Positions 14,839-23,480 of a DNA stretch of 40,492 nt are shown piece by piece. The position numbers and the translations under genes are program-made. This DNA comes from Anaerolineaceae bacterium UBA6086 (lineage in GTDB: Bacteria > Chloroflexota > Anaerolineae > Anaerolineales > Anaerolineaceae), in contig DIXG01000065.1 of assembly GCA_002436005.1 (NCBI GenBank), forward strand, positions 1-40,492. The letters run 5' to 3'. Under the pieces are notes generated by a model. That model was not told the origin of the DNA. It made no database searches and saw only the letters and a list, made by a program, of their open reading frames with translations. Position 1 is the stretch's first letter; the number at the start of each line of letters is the position of its first letter.

Positions 14839-17292
14839 ATGAAAACAGTCATCATTGGTGGTGTGGCAGGCGGTGCCAGCACAGCAGCCCGGCTGCGCCG
14901 AATGGACGAGCAAGCGGAAATTATTATGTTTGAGCGGGGACCTTATATCTCGTTTGCGAATTGCGGCTTGCCCTATCACATTGGCGAGTTCATCCAGGAA
15001 CGCGAGAAGCTGCTGGTGGTCACGCCCGCAGGCTTGAAAGAAATGCTAAACATTGACTCACGGGTCAATCACGAAGTGATATCCATTAATCGGGAAGCTA
15101 AAACCGTCACCGTGAAGAACCTGGAATCTGGCCAGGTGTTTGAAGAAAGCTATGACAAACTGGTGCTTTCGCCTGGCGCGGCGCCGATCATTCCACCCCT
15201 GCCGGGGGTCGATCTGCCCGGTGTGTTCACCCTGCGCAACCTGCCGGATATGGACAGGATCAAAGCCTTTGTCGACCAGAAAAAGCCTGTGCGCGCAGTT
15301 GTGGTTGGCGGCGGCTTCATCGGGCTCGAAATCGCCGAAAACCTGCATCACCGCGGTATTCAGGTCACGTTGATCGAGATGCTCAACCAGGTGATGGCGC
15401 CGATTGATTATGAAATGGCTGCACTGGTGCATCAACATCTGACCTTCAAGAAGGTCCGCCTGGCGCTGGGCGATGGTTTGAAATCGATTGCGGCAGGTGA
15501 AAGCGGCTGGTTGCACGTGGAGCTGGGCAGCGGGCGCACGGTGGACGCCGAAATGGTGATCCTCTCCATCGGCGTCCGCCCCGAAAATCAACTGGCAAAG
15601 GAAGCCGGGCTTGAACTGGGTCCGCGTGGGGTGGTTGCCACCAACAAACACATGCAAACCTCCGACCCGGATATCTATGCTGTGGGTGATGCGGCGGCTG
15701 TCATCCACCGGCTGACCAACCAGCCCACCTCGCTGGCGCTGGCAGGACCCGCCAGCCGGCAGGGGCGCGTGGTTGCCGATCACATCAGTGGGCGGGATGC
15801 CGCCTTCAATGGTGTACTGGGCACTTCGGTGGTGAAGGTGTTCGATCTAACGGTTGCCTCGGTTGGGATGAATGCCAAAGCCCTCGAACAGGCAGGTATG
15901 CCCTTTTCCAACATCATCATACACGTCTCCAACCATGCCGGGTATTACCCCGGCGCTTCTCCCATGGCACTCAAACTGCTTTACAGCCCCGAAGGCAAGA
16001 TCCTGGGCGCGCAGGCAGTCGGCGTTGAAGGTGTGGACAAGCGCATTGATGTGATTGCCACAGCCATGCACGCCGGGATGACCGTTTACGACCTTGAGGA
16101 GCTGGAACTGGCTTATGCTCCCCCCTTCAGCTCTTCGCGCGACCCGGTCAATATTGCCGGGTTTACCGCAGCCAACATCCTGCGCGGCGACGCAAAAACA
16201 ATGACCTGGGACCAGGTGGACAAACTTGACCGGCACCAGGTAACCATCGTGGATGCCCGCTTACCCGAGGAACTTACTTTAGGGATGCTTGACGGCGCAA
16301 TCAATATTCCACTGCAGAAGATCCGGCAGCACACCAATGAGATCCCCAAAGACCGCCCGGTGCTGGTCTACTGCCAGACCGGTCAGCGCTCCTACTTTGC
16401 TGCCCGTGCGCTCAACCAGCTCGGGTTTGATGCCTACAACCTGACCGGCGGTTATAAAACCTATTCTCATGCTGTGGGACGCCAATCTAATTTTGACGTC
16501 TTTGAACATGTCACCATCAGCAGCCGGGAAGAAATCACCGAAGTGCCGCCCACACAATGGGTCTCAGGTAATGAGTTTTCTGTCGATGCCTGCGGGCTGC
16601 AGTGTCCCGGACCAATTCTCAAACTCTATAATAAGATCAAAGAGATCAACGATGGGGATATCGTCGAGGTGCAGGCAACCGATTTTGGCTTCACCAGCGA
16701 CGTGGAAGCCTGGGCAAATTCAACCGGCAACCGCCTGCTCTCACTGGAGACCGAAAATGGTGTGATCGTCGCCCGAATTCAAAAAGGCGCTGGTAAACCT
16801 GCTGCTGAAGGAGCCGCCCTGGGTAAGAACAAAACCATGGTGGTCTTCTCCGGCGATTTGGATAAAGCCATTGCCGCCTGTATTATTGCCAACGGCGTGA
16901 TCGCATCGGGGCATGAGGTTTCCATGTTCTTCACCTTCTGGGGCTTGAACCTGCTGCGTAAGAATGAGCGGGTGAGCGTGAAGAAGAACTTAATTGAAAA
17001 GATGTTTGGCTGGATGATGCCGCGCGGCACCCAGAAAGCCAAACTCTCCCAAATGCACATAGCTGGCATGGGCACCGCCATGATCAAGGGCATCATGAAG
17101 AAGAAAAATGTGGATTCCCTGCCCGTGATGCTGCAAACCGCAATCGACAACGGCGTGCGCATTCAAGCCTGCCAGATGTCCATGGACCTGATGGGCATCA
17201 AGCGGGAAGAGCTGATCGACGGTATCGAGGTGGTCGGTGTGGCAACCATGCTCGCCTCGTCTGATGACTCAAATGCCGTGATTTTCATTTAG
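14839..17292 (+). CDS. CoA-disulfide reductase / rhodanese / TusA / DsrE four-domain fusion
   Basis: 817-residue cytoplasmic sulfur-handling flavoenzyme. Residues 1-450: FAD/NAD(P) disulfide reductase with IGGVAGGAS, the single active Cys42 in NCGLPYHIG typical of CoA-disulfide reductase, and a second nucleotide motif VVGGGFIGLE. Residues about 455-545: rhodanese with active Cys near 512 (VYCQTGQRS). Residues about 575-650: TusA/SirA with CGLQCPGP (C585, C589). Residues about 660-817: DsrE/F-like domain with a conserved Cys near 778 (QACQMSMDLMG). Each domain has its sulfur-relay cysteine, so persulfide may be passed along the chain; substrates could be CoA persulfide, polysulfide or CoA disulfide. 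ATG start with AGGAG upstream. Domain order is known in related CoADR fusions, so it is probably natural, not an assembly join. Confidence 0.93.
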   Translation: MKTVIIGGVAGGASTAARLRRMDEQAEIIMFERGPYISFANCGLPYHIGEFIQEREKLLVVTPAGLKEMLNIDSRVNHEVISINREAKTVTVKNLESGQVFEESYDKLVLSPGAAPIIPPLPGVDLPGVFTLRNLPDMDRIKAFVDQKKPVRAVVVGGGFIGLEIAENLHHRGIQVTLIEMLNQVMAPIDYEMAALVHQHLTFKKVRLALGDGLKSIAAGESGWLHVELGSGRTVDAEMVILSIGVRPENQLAKEAGLELGPRGVVATNKHMQTSDPDIYAVGDAAAVIHRLTNQPTSLALAGPASRQGRVVADHISGRDAAFNGVLGTSVVKVFDLTVASVGMNAKALEQAGMPFSNIIIHVSNHAGYYPGASPMALKLLYSPEGKILGAQAVGVEGVDKRIDVIATAMHAGMTVYDLEELELAYAPPFSSSRDPVNIAGFTAANILRGDAKTMTWDQVDKLDRHQVTIVDARLPEELTLGMLDGAINIPLQKIRQHTNEIPKDRPVLVYCQTGQRSYFAARALNQLGFDAYNLTGGYKTYSHAVGRQSNFDVFEHVTISSREEITEVPPTQWVSGNEFSVDACGLQCPGPILKLYNKIKEINDGDIVEVQATDFGFTSDVEAWANSTGNRLLSLETENGVIVARIQKGAGKPAAEGAALGKNKTMVVFSGDLDKAIAACIIANGVIASGHEVSMFFTFWGLNLLRKNERVSVKKNLIEKMFGWMMPRGTQKAKLSQMHIAGMGTAMIKGIMKKKNVDSLPVMLQTAIDNGVRIQACQMSMDLMGIKREELIDGIEVVGVATMLASSDDSNAVIFI

Positions 17293-17311
17293 TTCTCGCA
17301 TCTACTCAAAC

Positions 17312-17349
17312 CAAAAAGGGACTGTCTAAAATGCGCAGTCCTTTTTTTT
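17312..17349. terminator. Bidirectional terminator between convergent genes
   Basis: Stem A5-GGGACTG (17313-17324) with CAGTCC-T8 (17336-17349), one G-U pair, loop of 11. A and T runs flank both sides, so it can stop the reductase gene (plus) and the gluconate kinase gene (minus). Confidence 0.85.
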
Positions 17350-17375
17350 GTTGACGCGTCCTTTGATCCGAACGC

Positions 17376-17891
17376 CTACCGCCGTGATCGGCGCGCTTCC
17401 AAGCCCAGACTCCTGACATAAGAAAACACATCCTCAAAAATCGCATCCAGCGGTCGGTCGATATCCACTGCGTAAACCTCTGATGGTTCTTCCAGGTCGT
17501 CAAATTGGCTTCGCAGCAGGTCTGGCGGCATGTAATGATCGCTGCGCGCTGCCAGCCTTGAATGGATCAGGTCATAATCGCCCTTGAGGTAGATGAAATG
17601 CACCCGGTCAGGGTCCATTTGCAGCTGGTCGCGGTAGGATGCTTTAAGCGCTGAACATGCCAGCACGCCCGACTCTCCTGCCTCCAGTTTTTCGGCTATC
17701 AAAGTTGATAAGATATCCAGCCATCCCGCCCGGTCTGAGTCGGTCAGGGGAACACCCTGGGACATTTTTTCGATGTTCTCCGCCGGATGAAAGGCATCCC
17801 CCTCGTAGTAGGGTAAGCCAAATTGATCCGCCGTCCGCTGCCCGATGGTGGTCTTTCCACTGCCCGCAACGCCCATAATAATGAGGAACAC
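17376..17891 (-). CDS. gntK: Gluconokinase
   Basis: 171 residues, the normal GntK length. It phosphorylates D-gluconate to 6-phosphogluconate in the cytoplasm. Motifs: Walker A GVAGSGKTT (7-15), the family stretch FGLPYYEGDAFHPAENIEKM, GxPLTDxDRxGWL, and ACSALKASYRDQL. GTG start at 17891 with GGGAGG about five bases upstream. It follows the uronate isomerase gene by 13 bases, so they form one unit; 6-phosphogluconate could feed the KDPG aldolase encoded next to it. Confidence 0.93.
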   Translation of the reverse strand: MFLIIMGVAGSGKTTIGQRTADQFGLPYYEGDAFHPAENIEKMSQGVPLTDSDRAGWLDILSTLIAEKLEAGESGVLACSALKASYRDQLQMDPDRVHFIYLKGDYDLIHSRLAARSDHYMPPDLLRSQFDDLEEPSEVYAVDIDRPLDAIFEDVFSYVRSLGLEARRSRR

Positions 17892-17904
17892 TTCTCCCTC
17901 CCGC

Positions 17905-19284
17905 TCACAAATGATAGGCGGCTTTCGCCAACCGATGAGCTAAATCTTTCATCATCTCCTGCCCATCCGCCTCGCCAATCATCTTTCTGATCAGCAGCCC
18001 AGCCACCCAGTTAGCACAAGCCCTGCGCCAAAGGTCATGCCGCGCCGGAATGGAGAGAAAGGCACGCGTGTCATCCACAAAGCCAGCCGTGTTGTGCAGA
18101 CCGGCAGTCTCCAGCACAGCTTCGAAATAACGCCGGATGCCGTGCCACGAATCCAGGAACCACCAGGGCGATCCTAACCTGACAGCGGGATAAACCCCCG
18201 CCAGGGGCGCCAGTTCACGGGAATAGGTGCTCTCATCAACTGTAAAAAGGATCAGCCGGAAGTTGGGATGGTGACCAAAATCTGCGAGGAGGGGCTGAAG
18301 GTTGCGTGTGAATTCGGTGCGAACCGGGATATCAAAGCCCATGTCCCCCCCAAAGCGACCAAAGACCTGCGGATCGTAATTGCGCAGCACGCCGGGATGA
18401 ATCTGCATCACCAACCCATCTTCACTGCTCATGCGCGCCAGCTCATAGAGCATATGGGCAATGAAATTTTCCGCATCTTGCTCACCAACCTCGCCCTTCA
18501 AGCCTGCTTGGTAGATGCGGTTTGCTTCAGAAGGCGCAAGCCGGTGAACCCTTGGTAAAAGCACGCCGATATCTGTCGCTGTGGCACCCAGTTGTTTGAA
18601 GGTTTCCCGCCTGCGTTCGATGGCGGACAAATACGATCTAAAATCGGAAACCGTTAACCCTGCGAGGTGATGCAGAGCTGTCACCCGTTCAATCCATCCC
18701 CGGGAAGTGATCCCGATCACGTCATCCGGGCGAAAAGTCGGGATCACCCTTCCATCCCAACCCGAGTCTTGAAGCATCTGGTGACTGGTCAGCGGATCCG
18801 AGGCGGCATCTGTGGTTGCCAGAACCTCTAGATTGAATTTCTTGAATAAGCGGCGGGGGGTCATTTCAGCAGATGCCAAATTGGCGTCAATCCGGGTATA
18901 AATCCGCTCGGCGGAGTGCTCGTTTAACGGCTCTGTGATCCCAAACACCATATCCAGTTCGTGGGTCAGCCATAAGCCAGAAGGCGTGCCCCGAAAGAGA
19001 TAAAAATGTCGGGCGAAAACCTCCCATGCCCGGTCAGGCTGGTCCTGCGACAAAAGCAGCTCGTAGGGCATACCCTGCGAGTGAAGCATGCGTAATATGT
19101 AGTGGTCTTTCTGGAACAGCAGCGCTGAGGGATTGGCAAAGTGAACATCGGGCTGGCTAAACAACATCGGGTCCACATGCCCATGGGGTGAAAGAATTGG
19201 CATATCCCTCACAATAGCATACAGCTGCTGCGCCAGGGCTTTCTGGTCAGGCTGCGGGTCAAAATAGCGATCCTCAGGCAACAT
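17905..19284 (-). CDS. uxaC: Uronate isomerase
   Basis: 459-residue amidohydrolase-fold enzyme that converts D-glucuronate or D-galacturonate to fructuronate or tagaturonate. Metal-binding H34-G-H36 (SPHGHVDP) is at the N-terminus. Family stretches EVLATTDAASDPL, TFRPDD, MQIHPGVLRN, GSPWWFLDS and FVDDTRAFLS (containing the conserved Asp) are present. The length suits UxaC (about 465). ATG at 19284 has GGGAGGAG just upstream; an in-frame TTG five codons earlier overlaps that ribosome site. Together with gluconokinase and KDPG aldolase it points to breakdown of pectin- or glucuronan-derived uronates. The reductases and dehydratases of the pathway are not in this window. Confidence 0.94.
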   Translation of the reverse strand: MLPEDRYFDPQPDQKALAQQLYAIVRDMPILSPHGHVDPMLFSQPDVHFANPSALLFQKDHYILRMLHSQGMPYELLLSQDQPDRAWEVFARHFYLFRGTPSGLWLTHELDMVFGITEPLNEHSAERIYTRIDANLASAEMTPRRLFKKFNLEVLATTDAASDPLTSHQMLQDSGWDGRVIPTFRPDDVIGITSRGWIERVTALHHLAGLTVSDFRSYLSAIERRRETFKQLGATATDIGVLLPRVHRLAPSEANRIYQAGLKGEVGEQDAENFIAHMLYELARMSSEDGLVMQIHPGVLRNYDPQVFGRFGGDMGFDIPVRTEFTRNLQPLLADFGHHPNFRLILFTVDESTYSRELAPLAGVYPAVRLGSPWWFLDSWHGIRRYFEAVLETAGLHNTAGFVDDTRAFLSIPARHDLWRRACANWVAGLLIRKMIGEADGQEMMKDLAHRLAKAAYHL

Positions 19285-19410
19285 TACTACTCCTCCCAAT
19301 CATGCAAACTTCCATATTTGAGTATAAAGGAAATTATGCCAGGATGCGAACCCCATGCGGGAAATCCTTCGATCAACTTACAGGAAGGGTGCACCAGCGC
19401 GATTAACGAA

Positions 19411-19441
19411 ACAGGGAACAGGCTTAGCACCTGTTCCCTGT
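19411..19441 (-). terminator. Terminator-like hairpin after the KDPG aldolase gene
   Basis: Perfect 12-base arms ACAGGGAACAGG (19411-19422) and its complement (19430-19441), loop of seven. On the minus strand it is followed only by TTCGTTAAT, so the T-run is weak. It separates the aldolase from uxaC-gntK. Confidence 0.7.
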
Positions 19442-19467
19442 GATCCAAATCGTTCTAAATTCCTGTC

Positions 19468-20430
19468 CTATTTTTGAACCAAACGAACCCCAAGCCCGCC
19501 AAATGCCTCTTTGAGAGATACCGCAAGGAGTTTGCTGCCCTGATAGGTGGCGGTGGTTTCATCGATTGAAAAACCGCGCTTGCCCAGGTGATGAATTGCC
19601 CGGTCGAGACGATTGGTTCGGATTGTCAGGCTACCCCGACGGTCCGAATCTGTTGAAGGTGAAAATTCTATTTCAGGACCGGATGGCGCAGTCTGGTCCG
19701 TTGTCCCCGCCCGGAACCCAAAAGCCTGTGTCAGGCGTGCGGCTGCAGATTGTGCCTGATCCTGCTGATCCTGCCAGATACTCACCTTCACCAACTCAAA
19801 CCCTAAGAGGACATCCACTGAAGTTTTAGCGCTGCGGGTGATCGCCGAAAAATCATGATTATCGATGTCTTCTGTGCTGCAAAGCCAGCTGCCGCCAACG
19901 GCATGGATAAAAGGCTTGTCCGCAAAATCTGCCAGGTTATCGTTGCTCACTCCGCCCGTGGGGATGAAGGAGATATGTGCGGATTTATAGGGGCTATAAA
20001 GCGACTTGCAGCCCTTGACGCCGCCATAAGTTCCCGCCGGGAAAAATTTCAATACACGCAAGCCATATGCCAGGGCAGCCTCAATCTCGGTCGGCGTCAC
20101 GCACCCAGGCGTAACCGGGACATCATGTTCAACGCACCAGGCGACAATTTTTTCGTTGAATCCAGGCGAGACAATGAATTTTGCCCCGGCTTCAACCGCT
20201 TGCTGACATTTTTCCAAAGTAAGCACTGTGCCCGCGCCGACCAGCATCTCGGGGCATCCTTGCGCCACGTTCTTGATCGCCTGGAGACCTGCTTCCGTTC
20301 GCATGGTGATCTCCATCACATCAATCCCCCCAGCCAGCAGGGCTTCAGCCGCTGCCACAGCATCATCCGAATTATTGATCACAACCACCGGCACCAGTCC
20401 TGTGGCACCAATTCTTTCCATCGTATCCAT
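19468..20430 (-). CDS. eda: KDPG/KHG aldolase with C-terminal VOC-like domain
   Basis: 320 residues. Residues 1-205 form a complete 2-keto-3-deoxy-6-phosphogluconate/4-hydroxy-2-oxoglutarate aldolase: catalytic E40 (VMEITMRTEAG), VGAGTVLT, Schiff-base K128 (RVLKFFPAG) and the phosphate loop PTGGV. Residues about 210-320 are an extra domain beginning LLGFELVKVSIWQ and ending GGLGVRLVQK, with RTNRLDRAI and YQGSKLLAVSLK, resembling half of a glyoxalase/VOC fold. Similar tails occur on aldolases of some Firmicutes and Chloroflexota (recollection). Obvious metal ligands are lacking, so the tail may bind a substrate or assist oligomerisation. ATG at 20430 with GGGAGAGG seven bases upstream. It yields pyruvate plus glyceraldehyde-3-phosphate in the Entner-Doudoroff and uronate routes. 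Confidence 0.92.
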   Translation of the reverse strand: MDTMERIGATGLVPVVVINNSDDAVAAAEALLAGGIDVMEITMRTEAGLQAIKNVAQGCPEMLVGAGTVLTLEKCQQAVEAGAKFIVSPGFNEKIVAWCVEHDVPVTPGCVTPTEIEAALAYGLRVLKFFPAGTYGGVKGCKSLYSPYKSAHISFIPTGGVSNDNLADFADKPFIHAVGGSWLCSTEDIDNHDFSAITRSAKTSVDVLLGFELVKVSIWQDQQDQAQSAAARLTQAFGFRAGTTDQTAPSGPEIEFSPSTDSDRRGSLTIRTNRLDRAIHHLGKRGFSIDETTATYQGSKLLAVSLKEAFGGLGVRLVQK

Positions 20431-20487
20431 TTGTAAACCTCTCCCTGCATCAAATTTTTTGATCAAGCCAAACTCATTTTATTTATA

Positions 20488-20528
20488 CCTGATCCGGTAG
20501 AGCTCTTATCAGGCACAGATGGATTATA
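20488..20528 (-). promoter_or_regulatory. eda promoter -10 and leader inverted repeat
   Basis: TATAAT on the minus strand (20523-20528) would start transcription near 20516. The leader begins with CCTGAT...ATCAGG (20488-20493 and 20508-20513) around AGAGCTCT, a possible operator or stem-loop at the start site. The -35 is poor. Confidence 0.45.
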
Positions 20529-20704
20529 GCAAATATCAATGAAAAAATGAAAGCCAAACAAAAACTCGGTGAGCGGTATCTCATTTGCTTACACAATTCC
20601 AGGTAAAAACCCACTGATTCCGCATCCAATAATTCCCAACCATCTCTCATTCATGGGAGTAGATTTCCATCCGTCCTGATCCCGACTAATCCTGTCTATT
20701 CCTG

Positions 20705-20710
20705 TATAAT
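20705..20710 (+). promoter_or_regulatory. Possible -10 element of the FAD oxidoreductase gene
   Basis: TATAAT about 64 bases before ATG 20774. It is preceded by spaced copies of TCCTG/CCTG (20674-20704) and no clear -35. The rest of the gap 20529-20700 shows nothing recognisable. Confidence 0.35.
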
Positions 20711-20773
20711 TTTGATAAGGATAATGCACGCAGTTTGGATGCAATCGACATCCATCTCCGATGGGAGGGTAAG

Positions 20774-22405
20774 ATGGCAGATAAGGAATTCTCAACCGAC
20801 ATTTTAATCGTTGGCGCAGGGATGGGCGGCGTGGCAGCCGCATTGGCTGCACTGAAGCTGGGGCGGAACGTGATCCTGACGGAGGAAACCGATTGGATCG
20901 GCGGACAGCTGACCGCGCAGGGCGTCCCCCCGGACGAATCCCCCTGGATTGATTCGCATCAAACCGGCGGCACCCGGTCTTATCGCGCAATGCGAGAACA
21001 CATCCGTGCCACCTATCGCCGCTACTACCCCCTGCTGGATGAACCCAAGCAGAATCCGCGCCTGAACCCGGGCATGGGCAGTGTGGGGCCGCTCTGCCAT
21101 GAACCCAAAATTGGGCTTGCCGTCCTAGAGGGCATGCTGGCGCCTTATATCGCCAGTGGACGGCTGACACTCTGGTTAAATCACATTCCCGAAAGCGCTG
21201 AGACCGGGGAAGATCGCGTGGAAAGTGTCAGGCTGCGCAGCACCCTCACTGGCGAGGAGAGAACCGTTCGCTTCGACTATGTTCTGGATGCCACTGAACT
21301 GGGTGACCTGCTCCCATTGGCAGATGTGGAATACATCATCGGGGCAGAATCGCAATTGCAGACGGGAGAGATGCACGCCCTGCCCGGTGAGCCCGACCCC
21401 CTCGACCAGCAAGCGCTCTCCTGGTGCTATGCCATGGATTACCTTCCTGGAGAAGATCATACAATTGAAAAACCGGATGATTATGATTTCTGGCGTACTT
21501 ACCAGGCTGATTTTTGGCCCGGGCGGCAGCTAAGCTGGCACACTCCCGACCCGACCAATCTGCGCACGGTGCATCGCCCCCTGTTTGGTGGAGAAACCGA
21601 CGCAGAATATGTAGATGATATGTGGCACTTCAGGCGTATTCTCTATCGGAAATATTATCCCGCAGAGTTTTTCCCCAGTGATATCACCCTGGTCAACTGG
21701 CCGCAAATCGATTACTGGCTGGGGCCTGTTTTGGGCGTTACTGAGGCGGAAAAACAAAAACATTTGCGCGGAACCCAGCAGCTGAGCCTGTCCTTCCTGT
21801 ACTGGATGCAAACCGAAGCGCCTCGTCACGACAGCGGACAGGGCTACCCGGGTCTGCGGCTGCGTGGAGACATTCTGGGCACAGAGGGTCTGGCAAAATA
21901 CGTCTATGTGCGCGAGGCACGCCGCATCGAGGCACAGTTCCCCGTGCGGGAAGAACATGTCGGGGTTGAACAGCGCCAGGGGCTGAAAGGCGCTGCCATC
22001 TTTACGGATACCATCGGAATCGGCTCCTATCGCATCGACCTGCACCCCAGCACTGCAGGCCGGAATTACATTGATATTCCCAGCTGGCCTTTCCAAATTC
22101 CGCTTGGGGCTTTGCTGCCAATCCGCGTGAAAAACCTTCTGCCGGCGTGTAAAAACATCGGCACCACCCACATCACCAACGGCTGCTACCGGCTGCACCC
22201 TGTGGAATGGAATATTGGTGAAGCCGCAGGTGCGCTGGCGGCTCACTGTTTAAATCGAAATTTACTACCCGAACAAGTTCGAAACTCGTCTGAATTATTA
22301 TCCGATTTTCAAAGACTTCTTTCAGAGGGATTGGGCTTTGAACTGCAGTGGCCGGAAGAACTACGCCTGACGCCGCGAGTGAGCCTTGCGCCGCTGGGCG
22401 TATGA
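20774..22405 (+). CDS. FAD-dependent oxidoreductase (FAD_oxidored family, PF12831-like)
   Basis: 543 residues. N-terminal Rossmann FAD motif ILIVGAGMGGVAAALAALKLG followed by the typical TEETDWIGGQLTAQGV. The C-terminal FAD closing segment is GTTHITNGCYRLHPVEWNIGEAAGALAA. The middle has RYRV-like aromatic segments and the stretch GTEGLAKYVYVREARR seen in this family. No signal peptide, so cytoplasmic. These proteins are often annotated 'xanthan lyase' without support; the substrate, perhaps a sugar or sugar-derived compound, is unknown. Start: ATG 20774 with GGAGGG four to five bases upstream; the open frame before it (from a TTG) has no ribosome site. It lies upstream of surface-polysaccharide genes, but with its own probable promoter. 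Confidence 0.85.
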   Translation: MADKEFSTDILIVGAGMGGVAAALAALKLGRNVILTEETDWIGGQLTAQGVPPDESPWIDSHQTGGTRSYRAMREHIRATYRRYYPLLDEPKQNPRLNPGMGSVGPLCHEPKIGLAVLEGMLAPYIASGRLTLWLNHIPESAETGEDRVESVRLRSTLTGEERTVRFDYVLDATELGDLLPLADVEYIIGAESQLQTGEMHALPGEPDPLDQQALSWCYAMDYLPGEDHTIEKPDDYDFWRTYQADFWPGRQLSWHTPDPTNLRTVHRPLFGGETDAEYVDDMWHFRRILYRKYYPAEFFPSDITLVNWPQIDYWLGPVLGVTEAEKQKHLRGTQQLSLSFLYWMQTEAPRHDSGQGYPGLRLRGDILGTEGLAKYVYVREARRIEAQFPVREEHVGVEQRQGLKGAAIFTDTIGIGSYRIDLHPSTAGRNYIDIPSWPFQIPLGALLPIRVKNLLPACKNIGTTHITNGCYRLHPVEWNIGEAAGALAAHCLNRNLLPEQVRNSSELLSDFQRLLSEGLGFELQWPEELRLTPRVSLAPLGV

Positions 22406-22477
22406 GGGCACGCACAGGGAACAGCCAAGCGCACAATTTGAGGGAATTATGCTATCATCATAGTGAGGAGATAAGTG

Positions 22478-23428
22478 ATGGAAAAGCAACCAGGATCATC
22501 CCAACAGCAACCCGACTTTTCACAACGCAGAATCACCGTTGTCATTCCTGCCTACAACGAGGCACGCTTTATCGGGTCTGTGATCTTGCAGCTGCTCAAA
22601 CATCCCCTCCAGGTGCTGGTGGTGGATGATGGTTCGGAGGACGAGACAGCGGAAATTGCCCGGGCTGCCGGAGCTGAGGTGATCTCACTGCCAACCAACC
22701 AGGGCAAAGGCACGGCGCTGAACACAGGCCTCGCCCAGGCCAGCCAGTCCCACCCGGATGCCATCGTCCTGATCGATGCCGATGGACAGCACCTGCCCGA
22801 AGAGCTCCTCCAGGTGGTCACACCTATTCTGGCGAATCAGGCTGATATCGTCATCGGTTCCCGCTACCTTTTGAACACGTCCAAGACCCCCACCCACCGC
22901 AGATTTGGGCACAAGGTGCTGAATTTCATCACCAGCCTGTTTTCCGGGGTGGCTGTCTCCGATTCTCAGAGCGGCTACCGCGCCCTGGGACCAAAGGCCT
23001 ACCAAATTTTAGCCTTCAGCTCAAAGGGCTTTTCGGTTGAATCCGAAATGCAGTTCCTCGCATCCGAGTTTGGGCTGCGCGTGGTGGAGGTGCCCGTCAC
23101 CATTCAATATCTGGACAAAGAAAAGCGTTCCCCCTGGAAGCAGGGCGCCAGCGTGTTGAATGGGATCGTCTCACTCACCAGTCTCTATCGCCCACTGCTT
23201 TTTTTCAGCGTCCCGGGGATCATCAGCCTGCTGGGTGGGCTGATTTGGGGCGTGGTGGTCATCAACCGCTACCGCATCTACGGCGAGCTGGCGGTTGGCT
23301 ATGCTATGATCTGTGTGCTGCTGTGTTTATTTGGGTTGAATCTCTTTTCGACCGGGATCACCCTGCACACCGTACGCGCTTTGTTTTTAGAACACCTCTC
23401 TCACAGGGAATCCCAAAACCGGTCCTGA
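22478..23428 (+). CDS. Membrane-anchored GT2 glycosyltransferase (dolichyl-phosphate mannosyltransferase-like)
   Basis: 316 residues. A GT-A catalytic domain (about 15-235) shows VVIPAYNEARFI, VVDDGSEDET and the metal-binding IDADGQH, then GYRALG and GFSVESEMQFLA as in DPM1-type enzymes. Two hydrophobic helices follow (FFSVPGIISLLGG and AMICVLLCLFGLNLFSTG), anchoring it with the catalytic side in the cytoplasm. It probably transfers a sugar from a nucleotide donor to a lipid phosphate carrier. Start at ATG 22478 with GAGGAG seven bases upstream; the GTG one codon earlier is an alternative. It precedes the pyruvyl transferase gene by about 50 bases and likely shares its transcript. Confidence 0.9.
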   Translation: MEKQPGSSQQQPDFSQRRITVVIPAYNEARFIGSVILQLLKHPLQVLVVDDGSEDETAEIARAAGAEVISLPTNQGKGTALNTGLAQASQSHPDAIVLIDADGQHLPEELLQVVTPILANQADIVIGSRYLLNTSKTPTHRRFGHKVLNFITSLFSGVAVSDSQSGYRALGPKAYQILAFSSKGFSVESEMQFLASEFGLRVVEVPVTIQYLDKEKRSPWKQGASVLNGIVSLTSLYRPLLFFSVPGIISLLGGLIWGVVVINRYRIYGELAVGYAMICVLLCLFGLNLFSTGITLHTVRALFLEHLSHRESQNRS

Positions 23429-23480
23429 GTCCTGGACATCAGCCCGTCTTCACCCCAAACCAACTGCGGAGTTAATCCTT

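Noticed and set aside
14839..17292. Fused domains as an assembly or frameshift artefact
   Set aside because: One continuous frame with complete domains in an order known from related proteins.
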